A DNA stretch of 64,000 bases, taken from NCBI GenBank assembly GCA_012317185.1, contig CP048838.1, positions 2,418,001-2,482,000 of the forward strand, written 5' to 3'. Position numbers and translations under genes: made by a program. Positions 1-7,206 of the stretch are shown here, one piece after another (position 1 is the first letter of the stretch; every line of letters starts with the position of its first letter). Origin of the DNA: [Clostridium] innocuum (GTDB taxonomy: Bacteria > Bacillota_I > Bacilli_A > Erysipelotrichales > Erysipelotrichaceae). A model generated the notes under the pieces. That model ran no database searches, was not told the DNA's origin, and saw only the letters and a program-made list of their open reading frames with translations.

Positions 1-124
1 CCTTGTTCGACTGCGCGACTCCAAGACCATTTTCAGCAGTTCCTCTTTATTTCCTCTCACCAAACGGAAACTCTCTTTAAAAGCCTACGTGCCTACTCTT
101 CTTTTCTACGTCATTGTTTATCTG
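1..124 (-). promoter_or_regulatory. T-box riboswitch leader, 5' part (Met specifier)
   Basis: The minus strand reads like T-box stem I: an AGAGAG motif near 75, a GGTGAGAGGAAA apical segment near 50-61, then a specifier loop followed by GGTCTTGGAG at 18-27. Aligned to the T-box at 45861-46086, the shared GTCTTGGAG block puts codon ATG (28-30) where the other leader has GTA (Val), so this leader should sense uncharged tRNA-Met. The antiterminator and the regulated gene lie beyond the left edge; a methionyl-tRNA synthetase or methionine gene is the natural expectation, but that is inference. Confidence 0.75.
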
Positions 125-130
125 CCCATT

Positions 131-159
131 ATGTTACTTTATTTTAATCAAATCGTCAA
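131..159 (-). promoter_or_regulatory. Sigma-A-type promoter of the T-box transcript
   Basis: Minus strand: TTGACG at 154-159, 17-bp spacer, TAACAT at 131-136. Transcription would start near 124, just ahead of the T-box leader. Confidence 0.65.
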
Positions 160-203
160 GTCTTTTTCTCTTTTTTTCTTTTTATGAAACTTTTTCCTGT
201 AAA

Positions 204-677
204 TCAGCCGATTTTATATTTCAGCTTATAGGTCTTGCCTTCACTTTCATCATCAAAATACTCCGTATAGCTCAGCATGATTTTCTTCGCCGAGGAGGAG
301 ATGATAAACACCAGACAGCCACTGATTTCCTCCTGCGGCTTCAGGGCATATTCGTCCGGCAGCTGATTGCGGATTCCGAAATTATCCTCAGCCTCAAACG
401 GCCCCTCATTATCAAAGGTTATCATGAAGTCATCCTTATACATTGTCAGGATCTCATTGGTTATATTTCGTATCGTCACATGCAGCATAAGAAATCTGGC
501 ACCGTCATCGACGATAAAATCCTTCAGCTCCTTTTCACACAGCTCGATCCGCTGCAGCTTGCATGTAAAAAAAATGGTCTGAAATTCATTGATCATCGCC
601 TGATTCGGACAATAATCCGATGTCAGAAGAATATTATGCTTCTGTTGTTCATGTTGAATGATTTCCATAGTTTTCAC
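204..677 (-). CDS. DUF4352-like protein of unknown function
   Basis: A 157-residue protein resembling the beta-sandwich DUF4352 domain: a central strand pattern (FLMLHVTIRNIT) followed by a segment about changes in exposed loops and a C-terminal GCLVFIISSSAKKIMLSY strand. Unlike most DUF4352 proteins it has no lipoprotein signal or membrane anchor, so it is probably cytoplasmic. An AGGTG-type ribosome site precedes the ATG. It stands alone upstream of the T-box promoter. The family assignment rests on pattern recognition only; no enzymatic residues are evident and the role is unknown. Confidence 0.6.
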   Translation of the reverse strand: MKTMEIIQHEQQKHNILLTSDYCPNQAMINEFQTIFFTCKLQRIELCEKELKDFIVDDGARFLMLHVTIRNITNEILTMYKDDFMITFDNEGPFEAEDNFGIRNQLPDEYALKPQEEISGCLVFIISSSAKKIMLSYTEYFDDESEGKTYKLKYKIG

Positions 678-725
678 CTCTCTACCATACTATATGACAG
701 GAGTAAGGAAAACTGTCGAATTTCC

Positions 726-1466
726 TCATGAAATAAGAATATCCGGAAAGACGCGAATACCTTTTTTTATAACCTGTGCCAGGTATCGGTTGCCCAGCGT
801 ATGAAAGAGTGCATGGATATCCGTGTGAGCAAACAAAAGGATATCCGCCTGTGCATTTCTTTGGATATGTCCAAGCTCGCCTCGATCCAGTGCTCTTGCA
901 GGCCATACAGTCAGTGCCTGCAGCAATGTCCATGCATCATAGACCTCCGCCATCCCCATGAGCTGTGCTGCACACAGCTGATCCTGAATCGCATAATTTC
1001 CGGCTGCGCTGATACAAAAGCGGCAAAGGCGCTTCTTGTTTTTTTGGAACAGGCTTGCATACGGATACATAACCGGTATGCACGCAGGGTTTGCATCCAG
1101 TATCTCAAAGCAGGGCTGTTCACGAAGGGCTGCTGCACCGCCACCCCTGCAGGCAAGTGTCAGCGTCCCGTTTCGCATATACGCCATACCCTCCTCCAGC
1201 TGTCTGCGCAGACCATCGCGTATAGAGGCTGTACTCAGCTGCGCCTCTACCTCTATAAAGCCAGGTACTGCAATATGACCTCTGCCATCCAGAATCCGGG
1301 TATCCTTATCCGCATATTCCCGCCAGCTGCCGCAGCCGACCGCCAGAATCCGCTCATGGTGGATGGCGATAAAGGCGTGCTGAAAAACAAGCGGATGCTT
1401 GTTGACCATATCCATCGTGTAGATCTTTTCCAGATTTATGATAAGCAGCGTAGCTCGTTTCTTCAC
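726..1466 (-). CDS. Degenerate amidohydrolase/HutI-like protein
   Basis: About 246 residues. The N-terminal part matches the small beta domain of amidohydrolases (imidazolonepropionase type), ending in AVPGFIEVEAQ. In active members this point reads PGFIDxHxH and supplies two metal-binding histidines; here both are missing. The C-terminal part retains the family's closing ALDRGELGHIQRNAQADILLF segment. The protein is far shorter than the usual ~400 residues because most of the TIM barrel is absent. It is therefore probably inactive, a remnant or a repurposed fragment. GTG at 1466 is preferred because GAGGG lies 6 nt upstream; ATG at 1472 directly abuts that site. Confidence 0.6.
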   Translation of the reverse strand: MKKRATLLIINLEKIYTMDMVNKHPLVFQHAFIAIHHERILAVGCGSWREYADKDTRILDGRGHIAVPGFIEVEAQLSTASIRDGLRRQLEEGMAYMRNGTLTLACRGGGAAALREQPCFEILDANPACIPVMYPYASLFQKNKKRLCRFCISAAGNYAIQDQLCAAQLMGMAEVYDAWTLLQALTVWPARALDRGELGHIQRNAQADILLFAHTDIHALFHTLGNRYLAQVIKKGIRVFPDILIS

Positions 1467-1492
1467 GGACATCCCTCACATTGACTTCTTTT

Positions 1493-1538
1493 ATTATACG
1501 TCAAAAAGCGTCGAATGGGAAAAGAATTATGGTATAAT
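1493..1538. promoter_or_regulatory. Divergent promoter pair
   Basis: TATAAT boxes point both ways: minus strand at 1493-1498 (towards the amidohydrolase remnant) and plus strand at 1533-1538 inside an extended TGGTATAAT (towards the hydrolase at 1561). The -35 elements are weak. Confidence 0.5.
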
Positions 1539-1560
1539 TGAAACAGAAAGGGTGAGAAAT

Positions 1561-2448
1561 ATGCTGGATTGGCTGAAACATCTGTTAAAGAAAGAAGAAC
1601 TGCCGCCTGCCGTACAAAAGCCTGTGATCATCACGATACACGGCTATGGCAGAAGACGCAGAAATGAATTTGATAATTTCGCTGCCTGGGGTAAACAGGA
1701 CGGCTTTGATATCATACAGTTTGACATGTATGATCTGTTTGATGAACAGGATCATGACTGGATGCAATGGGTCTCCAGAGCGAAGGAGGTCGTAGATTCC
1801 TATAGAGACAGCGGTAGAGATATCTATCTTGCCGGCTTCTCGATGGGCGGTGTGATTGCTTCCTACCTGGCTGTTGTATGCCCCGTAAAGCGCCTTCTAT
1901 TGCTGGCTCCCGCATTCAGCTATATGAATGTTGATATAATCACCGGTGTCCTTACAAAATCCGCATCCTCACTGATGGGAAATGAAAAGAAAGAGGAAAT
2001 CCAGCTCCCGCGTGCCTTTTACGGCGCCTTTACGGAGCTGGTAAAAAACCTGAAGAAATATATCGGCTTTGTGGAGTGTCCGGTCTTTATCATTCATGGG
2101 AATGCCGATGAGGTCATTTCTGTAAAAAGCTCCCTGTGGGCCTACAATAAAATTCCACACAGCCGCAAAAAGCTGATTCTTCTACATGACGGGCATCATC
2201 GTCTGCTGATGGATCCGGAGGTCAGCTGGACATGCTATCAGAATATGAAGCTGTTTTTCGAGGGCGTACTCCTGCCGGATAACGAACCGGTGATGGCTGA
2301 GGATATCATGGGGGCCCTACTGGAGGAGAAAAAGCGCAGAGAGCGTGAAAAGCAATCACAGGAGCCGGCGTTGAACCCGCTTCGCGTGCAGACTGATGAA
2401 TCGCAGCATACCGATAGCTGTCAAGCAGATGCCGGTGCGAAAATATAG
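1561..2448 (+). CDS. Alpha/beta hydrolase
   Basis: A 295-residue alpha/beta-hydrolase fold protein. Visible parts are the oxyanion strand VIITIHGYG (residues 22-30), the nucleophile elbow GFSMGG with Ser94, a late acid segment HGNADEVIS and the catalytic histidine region HDGHHRLL, so a full Ser-Asp-His triad is plausible. No signal peptide or membrane segment is seen; the last ~50 residues are charged and probably disordered. The ATG at 1561 follows a GGGTGAG ribosome site; an earlier in-frame ATG at 1438 lies upstream of the promoter and is rejected. The substrate cannot be predicted; a carboxylesterase or lipase-like activity is the safest reading. Confidence 0.8.
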   Translation: MLDWLKHLLKKEELPPAVQKPVIITIHGYGRRRRNEFDNFAAWGKQDGFDIIQFDMYDLFDEQDHDWMQWVSRAKEVVDSYRDSGRDIYLAGFSMGGVIASYLAVVCPVKRLLLLAPAFSYMNVDIITGVLTKSASSLMGNEKKEEIQLPRAFYGAFTELVKNLKKYIGFVECPVFIIHGNADEVISVKSSLWAYNKIPHSRKKLILLHDGHHRLLMDPEVSWTCYQNMKLFFEGVLLPDNEPVMAEDIMGALLEEKKRREREKQSQEPALNPLRVQTDESQHTDSCQADAGAKI

Positions 2449-2547
2449 CTTCCTTCATTGCTTTCATCAACAAACTCTCCACGATATTCATTTTATTACC
2501 ATACCGCGATTCCCACTGAGAAAGAGTTACTGATTTTACCTGTACAC

Positions 2548-2595
2548 AAAAGGAGTGCTTCCCTTACGCTGCCAAGCGTGAAAAACACTCCTTTT
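2548..2595. terminator. Bidirectional terminator
   Basis: AAAAGGAGTG (2548-2557) pairs with CACTCCTTTT (2586-2595), with an inner ACGCT/AGCGT helix. A-rich and T-rich flanks on both sides let it serve the convergent genes ending at 2448 (plus) and 2639 (minus). Confidence 0.8.
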
Positions 2596-2638
2596 CTTCT
2601 ATGGTTCTGCGCTAGACTTCTGTCAACGCTTTCTTCGT

Positions 2639-3679
2639 TTACAGCTTCTGTCCGCATGTACTGCAGAACTTACTGTCGGTCTCCACTTCCCCGCCGCACT
2701 GCGGGCAGTATTTCTTCGTGATGAGGGACGTTCCGCATTCACAGCAGAATTTCGCATCCTCCTTGTTCAGCTCTCCGCAGTTGGGACATTTGATACGGAT
2801 CACTTCCTTAACAACCGGCTCCTGAGGCTGTGCAGCCGTGGTATTCATCTGCTGGGCAAAGGCAAAGCCTGCACCGATACCCGCAATACCCTGGCTTTGC
2901 TGCGCTGCATCCCGCATTGCACGCGACTGCTGCCACTGCTGAAAATTCTGCATATTCCCGCTAACAAGATTGATTCCGGACTGCTCATCAATAAATTTCT
3001 CAACCTCCTCAGGCAGTGAGATATTTTCAATATTGATCATCAGCAGGCTGATTCCCATCGTTTCCATTTTCTCGTTCGCACTGTCTCTGGCAGCTTCGGA
3101 TATCTCGCGCAGCTTGCTTGCCAGCTCAACAACACGGATTTTTTCTTCGGCGATCACATCAATCAGGCTTTCAATCACGATCGAACGAACAAACTCGATC
3201 ACATCATCTGTCTGATAAATCATCTGAACGCCGACCAGCTCCTGCATGAATTTTTCAACATCTACGACCCGCAGCGAGAATGTTCCAAAGCCGCGTACCC
3301 GAACCACGCCGAAGGTTGGATCCTCTATGATAAACGGATTTCTCGTTCCCCATTTATTATCTGTCAGTGCCTTTAAGCTGACAAAAAACAAATCACTGAT
3401 TATCGGTGATCGAAAGCCGTATTTCCAGCTTTGCAGTGTGGATAGAATCGGCATATTCTCCGTATTCAGCGTATAGGAGCCTGCGGAAAACACATCCGCC
3501 AGCTCTCCCTTGCTCATAAACACCGCAGCCTGACTTTCTCTGACAATCAGCCTTGCCCCCTGCTTGATTTCATTATCACGGCCGTTTCTCTGATATTTCA
3601 AAACGATCAGGTGACTCATATCCTTATCATTTTCAATTACATCGATAAACTGCCCCATCAAAAGATCACTGAATCCCAT
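2639..3679 (-). CDS. SPFH/band-7 domain protein with C-terminal zinc ribbons (YdjI-like)
   Basis: A 346-residue protein with an SPFH (stomatin/prohibitin-like) domain over roughly residues 30-240, a Gln-rich linker, and two CxxC...CxxC zinc-ribbon pairs at the C-terminus (CPNCGEL...CCECGTS and CPQCGGE...CSTCGQ). This architecture matches the Bacillus YdjI group, described as soluble SPFH proteins recruited with PspA-type membrane stress factors. There is no N-terminal transmembrane segment, so membrane association would be peripheral or through partners. The TM2 gene 12 bp upstream also carries a zinc ribbon and is probably in the same operon, suggesting a shared membrane-organisation role (inference). 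Confidence 0.85.
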   Translation of the reverse strand: MGFSDLLMGQFIDVIENDKDMSHLIVLKYQRNGRDNEIKQGARLIVRESQAAVFMSKGELADVFSAGSYTLNTENMPILSTLQSWKYGFRSPIISDLFFVSLKALTDNKWGTRNPFIIEDPTFGVVRVRGFGTFSLRVVDVEKFMQELVGVQMIYQTDDVIEFVRSIVIESLIDVIAEEKIRVVELASKLREISEAARDSANEKMETMGISLLMINIENISLPEEVEKFIDEQSGINLVSGNMQNFQQWQQSRAMRDAAQQSQGIAGIGAGFAFAQQMNTTAAQPQEPVVKEVIRIKCPNCGELNKEDAKFCCECGTSLITKKYCPQCGGEVETDSKFCSTCGQKL

Positions 3680-3691
3680 TAGCGCATCCTC

Positions 3692-4054
3692 CTATCGTAC
3701 AATATAATCACCGTTTGCATCCTTAAACTTATTGGTTGCGATCATAAACAGGTCATAGAGCCAGCCAAACATAAGAAATCCCATGGTTACCATGTAGAAC
3801 AATGCACGTCCCCATCTTCCTGTATAAAAATTATGAAGCCCCAGGGGACCGCTGAACAGGGCTAACAAAAATGTAACCATTTTACTCTTATCACTGTCAT
3901 AAACCTCGCGTCCTCTCCCCTGTCCGGGTATATTCTGTCTTGCTTCATCCTGCTGTATTGCATCCACTGCTGCATCATAATCCGCATTCTCACTGCCGCA
4001 GTACGGACAGCATCTGCTGTTTTCAATTTCTGCACCACATTGCTTACATTTCAT
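3692..4054 (-). CDS. TM2 domain protein with N-terminal zinc ribbon
   Basis: 120 residues: an N-terminal zinc ribbon (CKQCGAEI...CCPYCGSEN), a short acidic linker, then a TM2 domain (residues ~58-115) with two membrane helices separated by the family's conserved LGLHNFYTGRWGRAL turn. Cell location is the cytoplasmic membrane. It precedes the SPFH gene by 12 bp on the same strand, so the two are probably co-transcribed. Function of bacterial TM2 proteins is not established. Confidence 0.85.
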   Translation of the reverse strand: MKCKQCGAEIENSRCCPYCGSENADYDAAVDAIQQDEARQNIPGQGRGREVYDSDKSKMVTFLLALFSGPLGLHNFYTGRWGRALFYMVTMGFLMFGWLYDLFMIATNKFKDANGDYIVR

Positions 4055-4241
4055 AGCGATCTCTCCTTACCTTATTCTATTATACAGGGAACTCGTATGC
4101 TGTGCAATTCCTTTTCATCAGGCATTTTCCATATGGCAGCTAAAAAAAACAGAAGCCTTCATCCGCTTCCATTTTTTGTCATCATATTTGTGATGCAGCA
4201 CCATGTTATACCCCGGTTAACCGAATATTGTCAGATCCTGT

Positions 4242-4907
4242 CTATTTCCCCGCAATGTTGCGCTCATAAAATTTCTCATAGACATTGGTGAAGAAATTTC
4301 CCTTTCCTGTTTTGTGATAGCGCATAATCAGCAGCGTAAGCAGAATCCCTGCCACCGTGGCACACAGGACATCGGTAATCGTATCATGCACGCCCTGTGA
4401 ATAATGATTGATGCAGTCATTGTTGAAGAAAATCAGCATGGCATATTCATAGAATTCCCAGATTTCACCGACAGCGATATTCACAGCATTGATAAAGACG
4501 AGAAATACATGATAATCCTTCTTATCCGGAAATTCATTCGTCTTTTTCAGATAGAAATACAGAATCACCGCCAGCGTTGTGATGAACCAGCCGCTGGAAA
4601 AATGCAGGACCTTATCAAAGCCGAGGTAGGAATACCAGTGATAGCTGCTTCCAATCAGGGAGGCAAAATACGTAAAAATCGTAGACACGATGTAGATTTC
4701 ATACACCGGCTTGAAATGCAGCAGCTTGAAGGCAACCGGTACAATCAGGGGCGTCAGCACAGCGACGAAGGTCATACCGAGTGCATTCATATCCCTGACC
4801 GTATAATTGTGATAAAACGCATACAGCAGTGTAACAATATAAACAGCCGCACAGATATACAGAATTCTCTTCAGCAGAATCTCACGGCGCTTCAGCTTAT
4901 CCTGCAT
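4242..4907 (-). CDS. Multipass membrane protein, DUF2238/YjdF-like
   Basis: 221 residues with about six hydrophobic helices. The motif FDKVLHFSSGWF and the later GEIWEFYEYAM match the conserved D/H and E/E positions of YjdF (DUF2238) family proteins, so this is the likely family. The start codon overlaps the end of the nicotinate phosphoribosyltransferase gene by 11 nt (4897-4907), suggesting translation coupled to the NAD-salvage operon. No transport substrate can be read from the sequence; a role linked to NAD precursors is only suggested by position. Confidence 0.7.
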   Translation of the reverse strand: MQDKLKRREILLKRILYICAAVYIVTLLYAFYHNYTVRDMNALGMTFVAVLTPLIVPVAFKLLHFKPVYEIYIVSTIFTYFASLIGSSYHWYSYLGFDKVLHFSSGWFITTLAVILYFYLKKTNEFPDKKDYHVFLVFINAVNIAVGEIWEFYEYAMLIFFNNDCINHYSQGVHDTITDVLCATVAGILLTLLIMRYHKTGKGNFFTNVYEKFYERNIAGK

Positions 4908-6384
4908 GCTTTACATCCTCCAGCATCTTCAGCTTCAGATCCAGCAGCTGCTTGCTGAGATCGACATAGTAGGTCTGCGGATATTCAAAGCGCAGAATCT
5001 CATCCCACATACAGGAAAATTCCTGTTCACTGTACGCACGGATTTCCTGCAGATCCGGAACCTCATACACCAGCTCCCCGTTTAGAAAGATCGGCTCCAG
5101 TAAATCACGCAAAACATAGCTGCCGCCTGGAATCGTCTTGTTTTTCCAGCTGTTCATCTGGTGATAGATGGTCAGATCACGATTCGGATCAAGGCTCTCT
5201 TTGTGTATGGTCATAAGATCCCCAACAGCCTTGCCGCTTTCCATATCATAAATACGGTAGAGGTCCTTATAGCCGGGATTTGTTACCTTTTCAACATTTT
5301 CACTAACCTTGATTTTCGGTATCATGGTATCCCCGTCAAAAATAGAGCTCATTTTATACACACCGCCGAATACCGGCGCGGATTTACTGCAAACCAGATT
5401 TTCGCCAACCCCCATGCTGTTGATCTGCGCCCCCTGTGATATCAGGGACTGGATGAGATATTCATCCAGGGAGTTCGAAATTACGATATTACAGTCCTCC
5501 ATTCCTGCCACATCCAGTGCCGTGCGGATTTTCTTGGATAAATACGCCATATCCCCGCTGTCGATGCGCACACCCTGCAGACGATAGCCGTTTGGCTCCA
5601 GATATTCCTTCGCCACACGAATCGCATTCACCAGACCGCTTTTTAAGGTATTATAGGTATCCAGCAGCACCGTACAGCTGTCGGGATACGTTTTTGCATA
5701 TGCCAGAAATGCATCATATTCACAATCAAAGGACTGTACAAAGGAATGTGCCATGGTTCCCAGAACCGGCATACCGAATTTTTGTCCGGCATAGGTGGTT
5801 GCCGTACCTGCCACACCGCCGATAAAGGCAGCTCTGGCACCATAATTCGCTGCATCAAAGTTATGCGCGCGACGGGCACCAAACTCCATAATGGCTCTGC
5901 CCTGCGCTGCTTTGACGATACGCTTTGCCTTTGTTGCAATCAGGGTCTGATGATTGACACACAGCAGCATTGCCGTTTCCAGCAGCTGTGCTTCGATAAT
6001 CTTCGCCTTTACGCGAATCAGCGGTTCATACGGGAACACCGGTGTTCCTTCCTTCACCGCAAAGATATCACCGGTAAAAATGAAATGCCGCAGATATTCC
6101 AGAAATTCATCATTAAAGCGGTTCAGCGAACGCAGGTATGCAATATCACTATCCTCAAAATGCAGATTCTGGATATATCCGATAATTTCCTCCAGCCCCG
6201 CAAACACCGCATAGCCGCCGCTGTCCGGATTTCTGCGATAGAACAGGTCAAAGGTAACGATGCGATCCTTATGATCGGAATTGAAGTAGCACTGACTCAT
6301 AGTCAGCTCATAAAAATCCATGACCAGACTAAGGTTCCGCTCATCACGAAAATCAAATTTATAATCCAGACTTTTCATAATCAA
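4897..6384 (-). CDS. pncB: Nicotinate phosphoribosyltransferase
   Basis: A 495-residue enzyme that converts nicotinate and PRPP to nicotinate mononucleotide using ATP, in cytoplasmic NAD salvage. The N-terminus has the typical LVMDFYELTMSQCYF segment; MEFGARRAHNFDAA and GTMAHSFVQSF are family signatures, the latter holding the histidine that is phosphorylated in characterised members. The phosphate-binding part RIDSGDMAYLSK is intact. Length fits the long (PncB type 2) bacterial form. The start ATG overlaps the stop of the upstream nicotinamidase gene by 4 nt, so the two steps of salvage are translationally coupled. Confidence 0.95.
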   Translation of the reverse strand: MIMKSLDYKFDFRDERNLSLVMDFYELTMSQCYFNSDHKDRIVTFDLFYRRNPDSGGYAVFAGLEEIIGYIQNLHFEDSDIAYLRSLNRFNDEFLEYLRHFIFTGDIFAVKEGTPVFPYEPLIRVKAKIIEAQLLETAMLLCVNHQTLIATKAKRIVKAAQGRAIMEFGARRAHNFDAANYGARAAFIGGVAGTATTYAGQKFGMPVLGTMAHSFVQSFDCEYDAFLAYAKTYPDSCTVLLDTYNTLKSGLVNAIRVAKEYLEPNGYRLQGVRIDSGDMAYLSKKIRTALDVAGMEDCNIVISNSLDEYLIQSLISQGAQINSMGVGENLVCSKSAPVFGGVYKMSSIFDGDTMIPKIKVSENVEKVTNPGYKDLYRIYDMESGKAVGDLMTIHKESLDPNRDLTIYHQMNSWKNKTIPGGSYVLRDLLEPIFLNGELVYEVPDLQEIRAYSEQEFSCMWDEILRFEYPQTYYVDLSKQLLDLKLKMLEDVKHAG

Positions 6385-7007
6385 TCCTCTCTTTCCAGTG
6401 AGGAAACGATACAGATACCGTTTGCCTCCATGTTGCGGATACTGAATTCATTGCAGGATACAGCATCATGAATCCCCTCGATATGATAGGTATCCACACA
6501 GCTCAGCGGTATGATGATCCGCTGGTCTGTCTTATTATGCTCATTCAGCCATGCATTCAGACATAACGCAAACTGCAGAATGCAGATATCGGTACAGCAG
6601 CCGGTGATGACGATATCACGATAGCTGTCCATACGCTCCGTTAAAAAGCTTTGAAAATCCGGACACGTAAAGGTATTCGTGGAATTTTTGCGCATCAGCT
6701 CCTGTACATGCGGCTTCAATTCCTGAATGACCTCGCTCTCCGTAGTTCCGATGACACAATGGGTCGGATAGGAATTAAATTCACGCGTCTTTGGCGGATG
6801 GGAATCTGCAATAAAAATAACCCGCTGCTGTGCATCCTTGATCAGTGCTTCTATATGCACAGTGACTGCATTGATCGCTTCATCATGCAATGCTCCTTCA
6901 TGTACAAAGCCCTCAATCATATCTACAACAAATATGATGGGATCCTTCAGCTCTTTCATTGAAAGAGGTTCATATGCTTCTAAAAACTGTTCATTTACTC
7001 TAGCCAT
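6381..7007 (-). CDS. pncA: Nicotinamidase / isochorismatase-family cysteine hydrolase
   Basis: A 208-residue isochorismatase-fold protein, here most likely nicotinamidase (nicotinamide to nicotinate plus ammonia). The catalytic triad is visible as Asp29 (VVDMIEGF), Lys107 and Cys142 in GCCTDICI; metal ligands would be Asp68 and His70 (ADSHP) with His83. An AAAGGAG ribosome site precedes the ATG. It is the first gene of an operon with pncB (ATGA overlap) and a membrane protein, which supports the nicotinamidase reading over other isochorismatase-like amidases. Confidence 0.88.
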   Translation of the reverse strand: MARVNEQFLEAYEPLSMKELKDPIIFVVDMIEGFVHEGALHDEAINAVTVHIEALIKDAQQRVIFIADSHPPKTREFNSYPTHCVIGTTESEVIQELKPHVQELMRKNSTNTFTCPDFQSFLTERMDSYRDIVITGCCTDICILQFALCLNAWLNEHNKTDQRIIIPLSCVDTYHIEGIHDAVSCNEFSIRNMEANGICIVSSLERED

Positions 7008-7044
7008 GGGGAATCTCCTTTAAAATTTTACCTATACGATATTT

Positions 7045-7073
7045 ATTATAGTCTTTTTTTCTTCATTTTGAAA
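7045..7073 (-). promoter_or_regulatory. Probable promoter of the pncA-pncB operon
   Basis: Minus-strand TATAAT at 7045-7050 with a weak -35 (TTTCAA, 7068-7073) at 17 bp. No NiaR/NadR-type operator was recognised. Confidence 0.45.
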
Positions 7074-7103
7074 CAGAATGCGCATAAATTCCATTCCTTT
7101 TCA

Positions 7104-7136
7104 ACCATCTATCCCAATTTTTTACCGTTTATCCCA
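7104..7136 (+). promoter_or_regulatory. Tandem 13-bp direct repeats overlapping a -35 region
   Basis: ACCATCTATCCCA (7104-7116) and ACCGTTTATCCCA (7124-7136) match at 11 of 13 positions and are 20 bp apart, close to two helical turns. The second copy covers the -35 position of a TATAAA box at 7152-7157, and no good -35 hexamer exists. ACCGTTTAT fits the loose LytTR half-site pattern. This looks like an activator-dependent promoter for the gene at 7207. Confidence 0.5.
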
Positions 7137-7206
7137 TAATCTTGTAAATCCTATAAAATAGTGTTATCGTTTTTTCAGAAGCTATTCTTTGAAAGGGAGA
7201 TGCACA

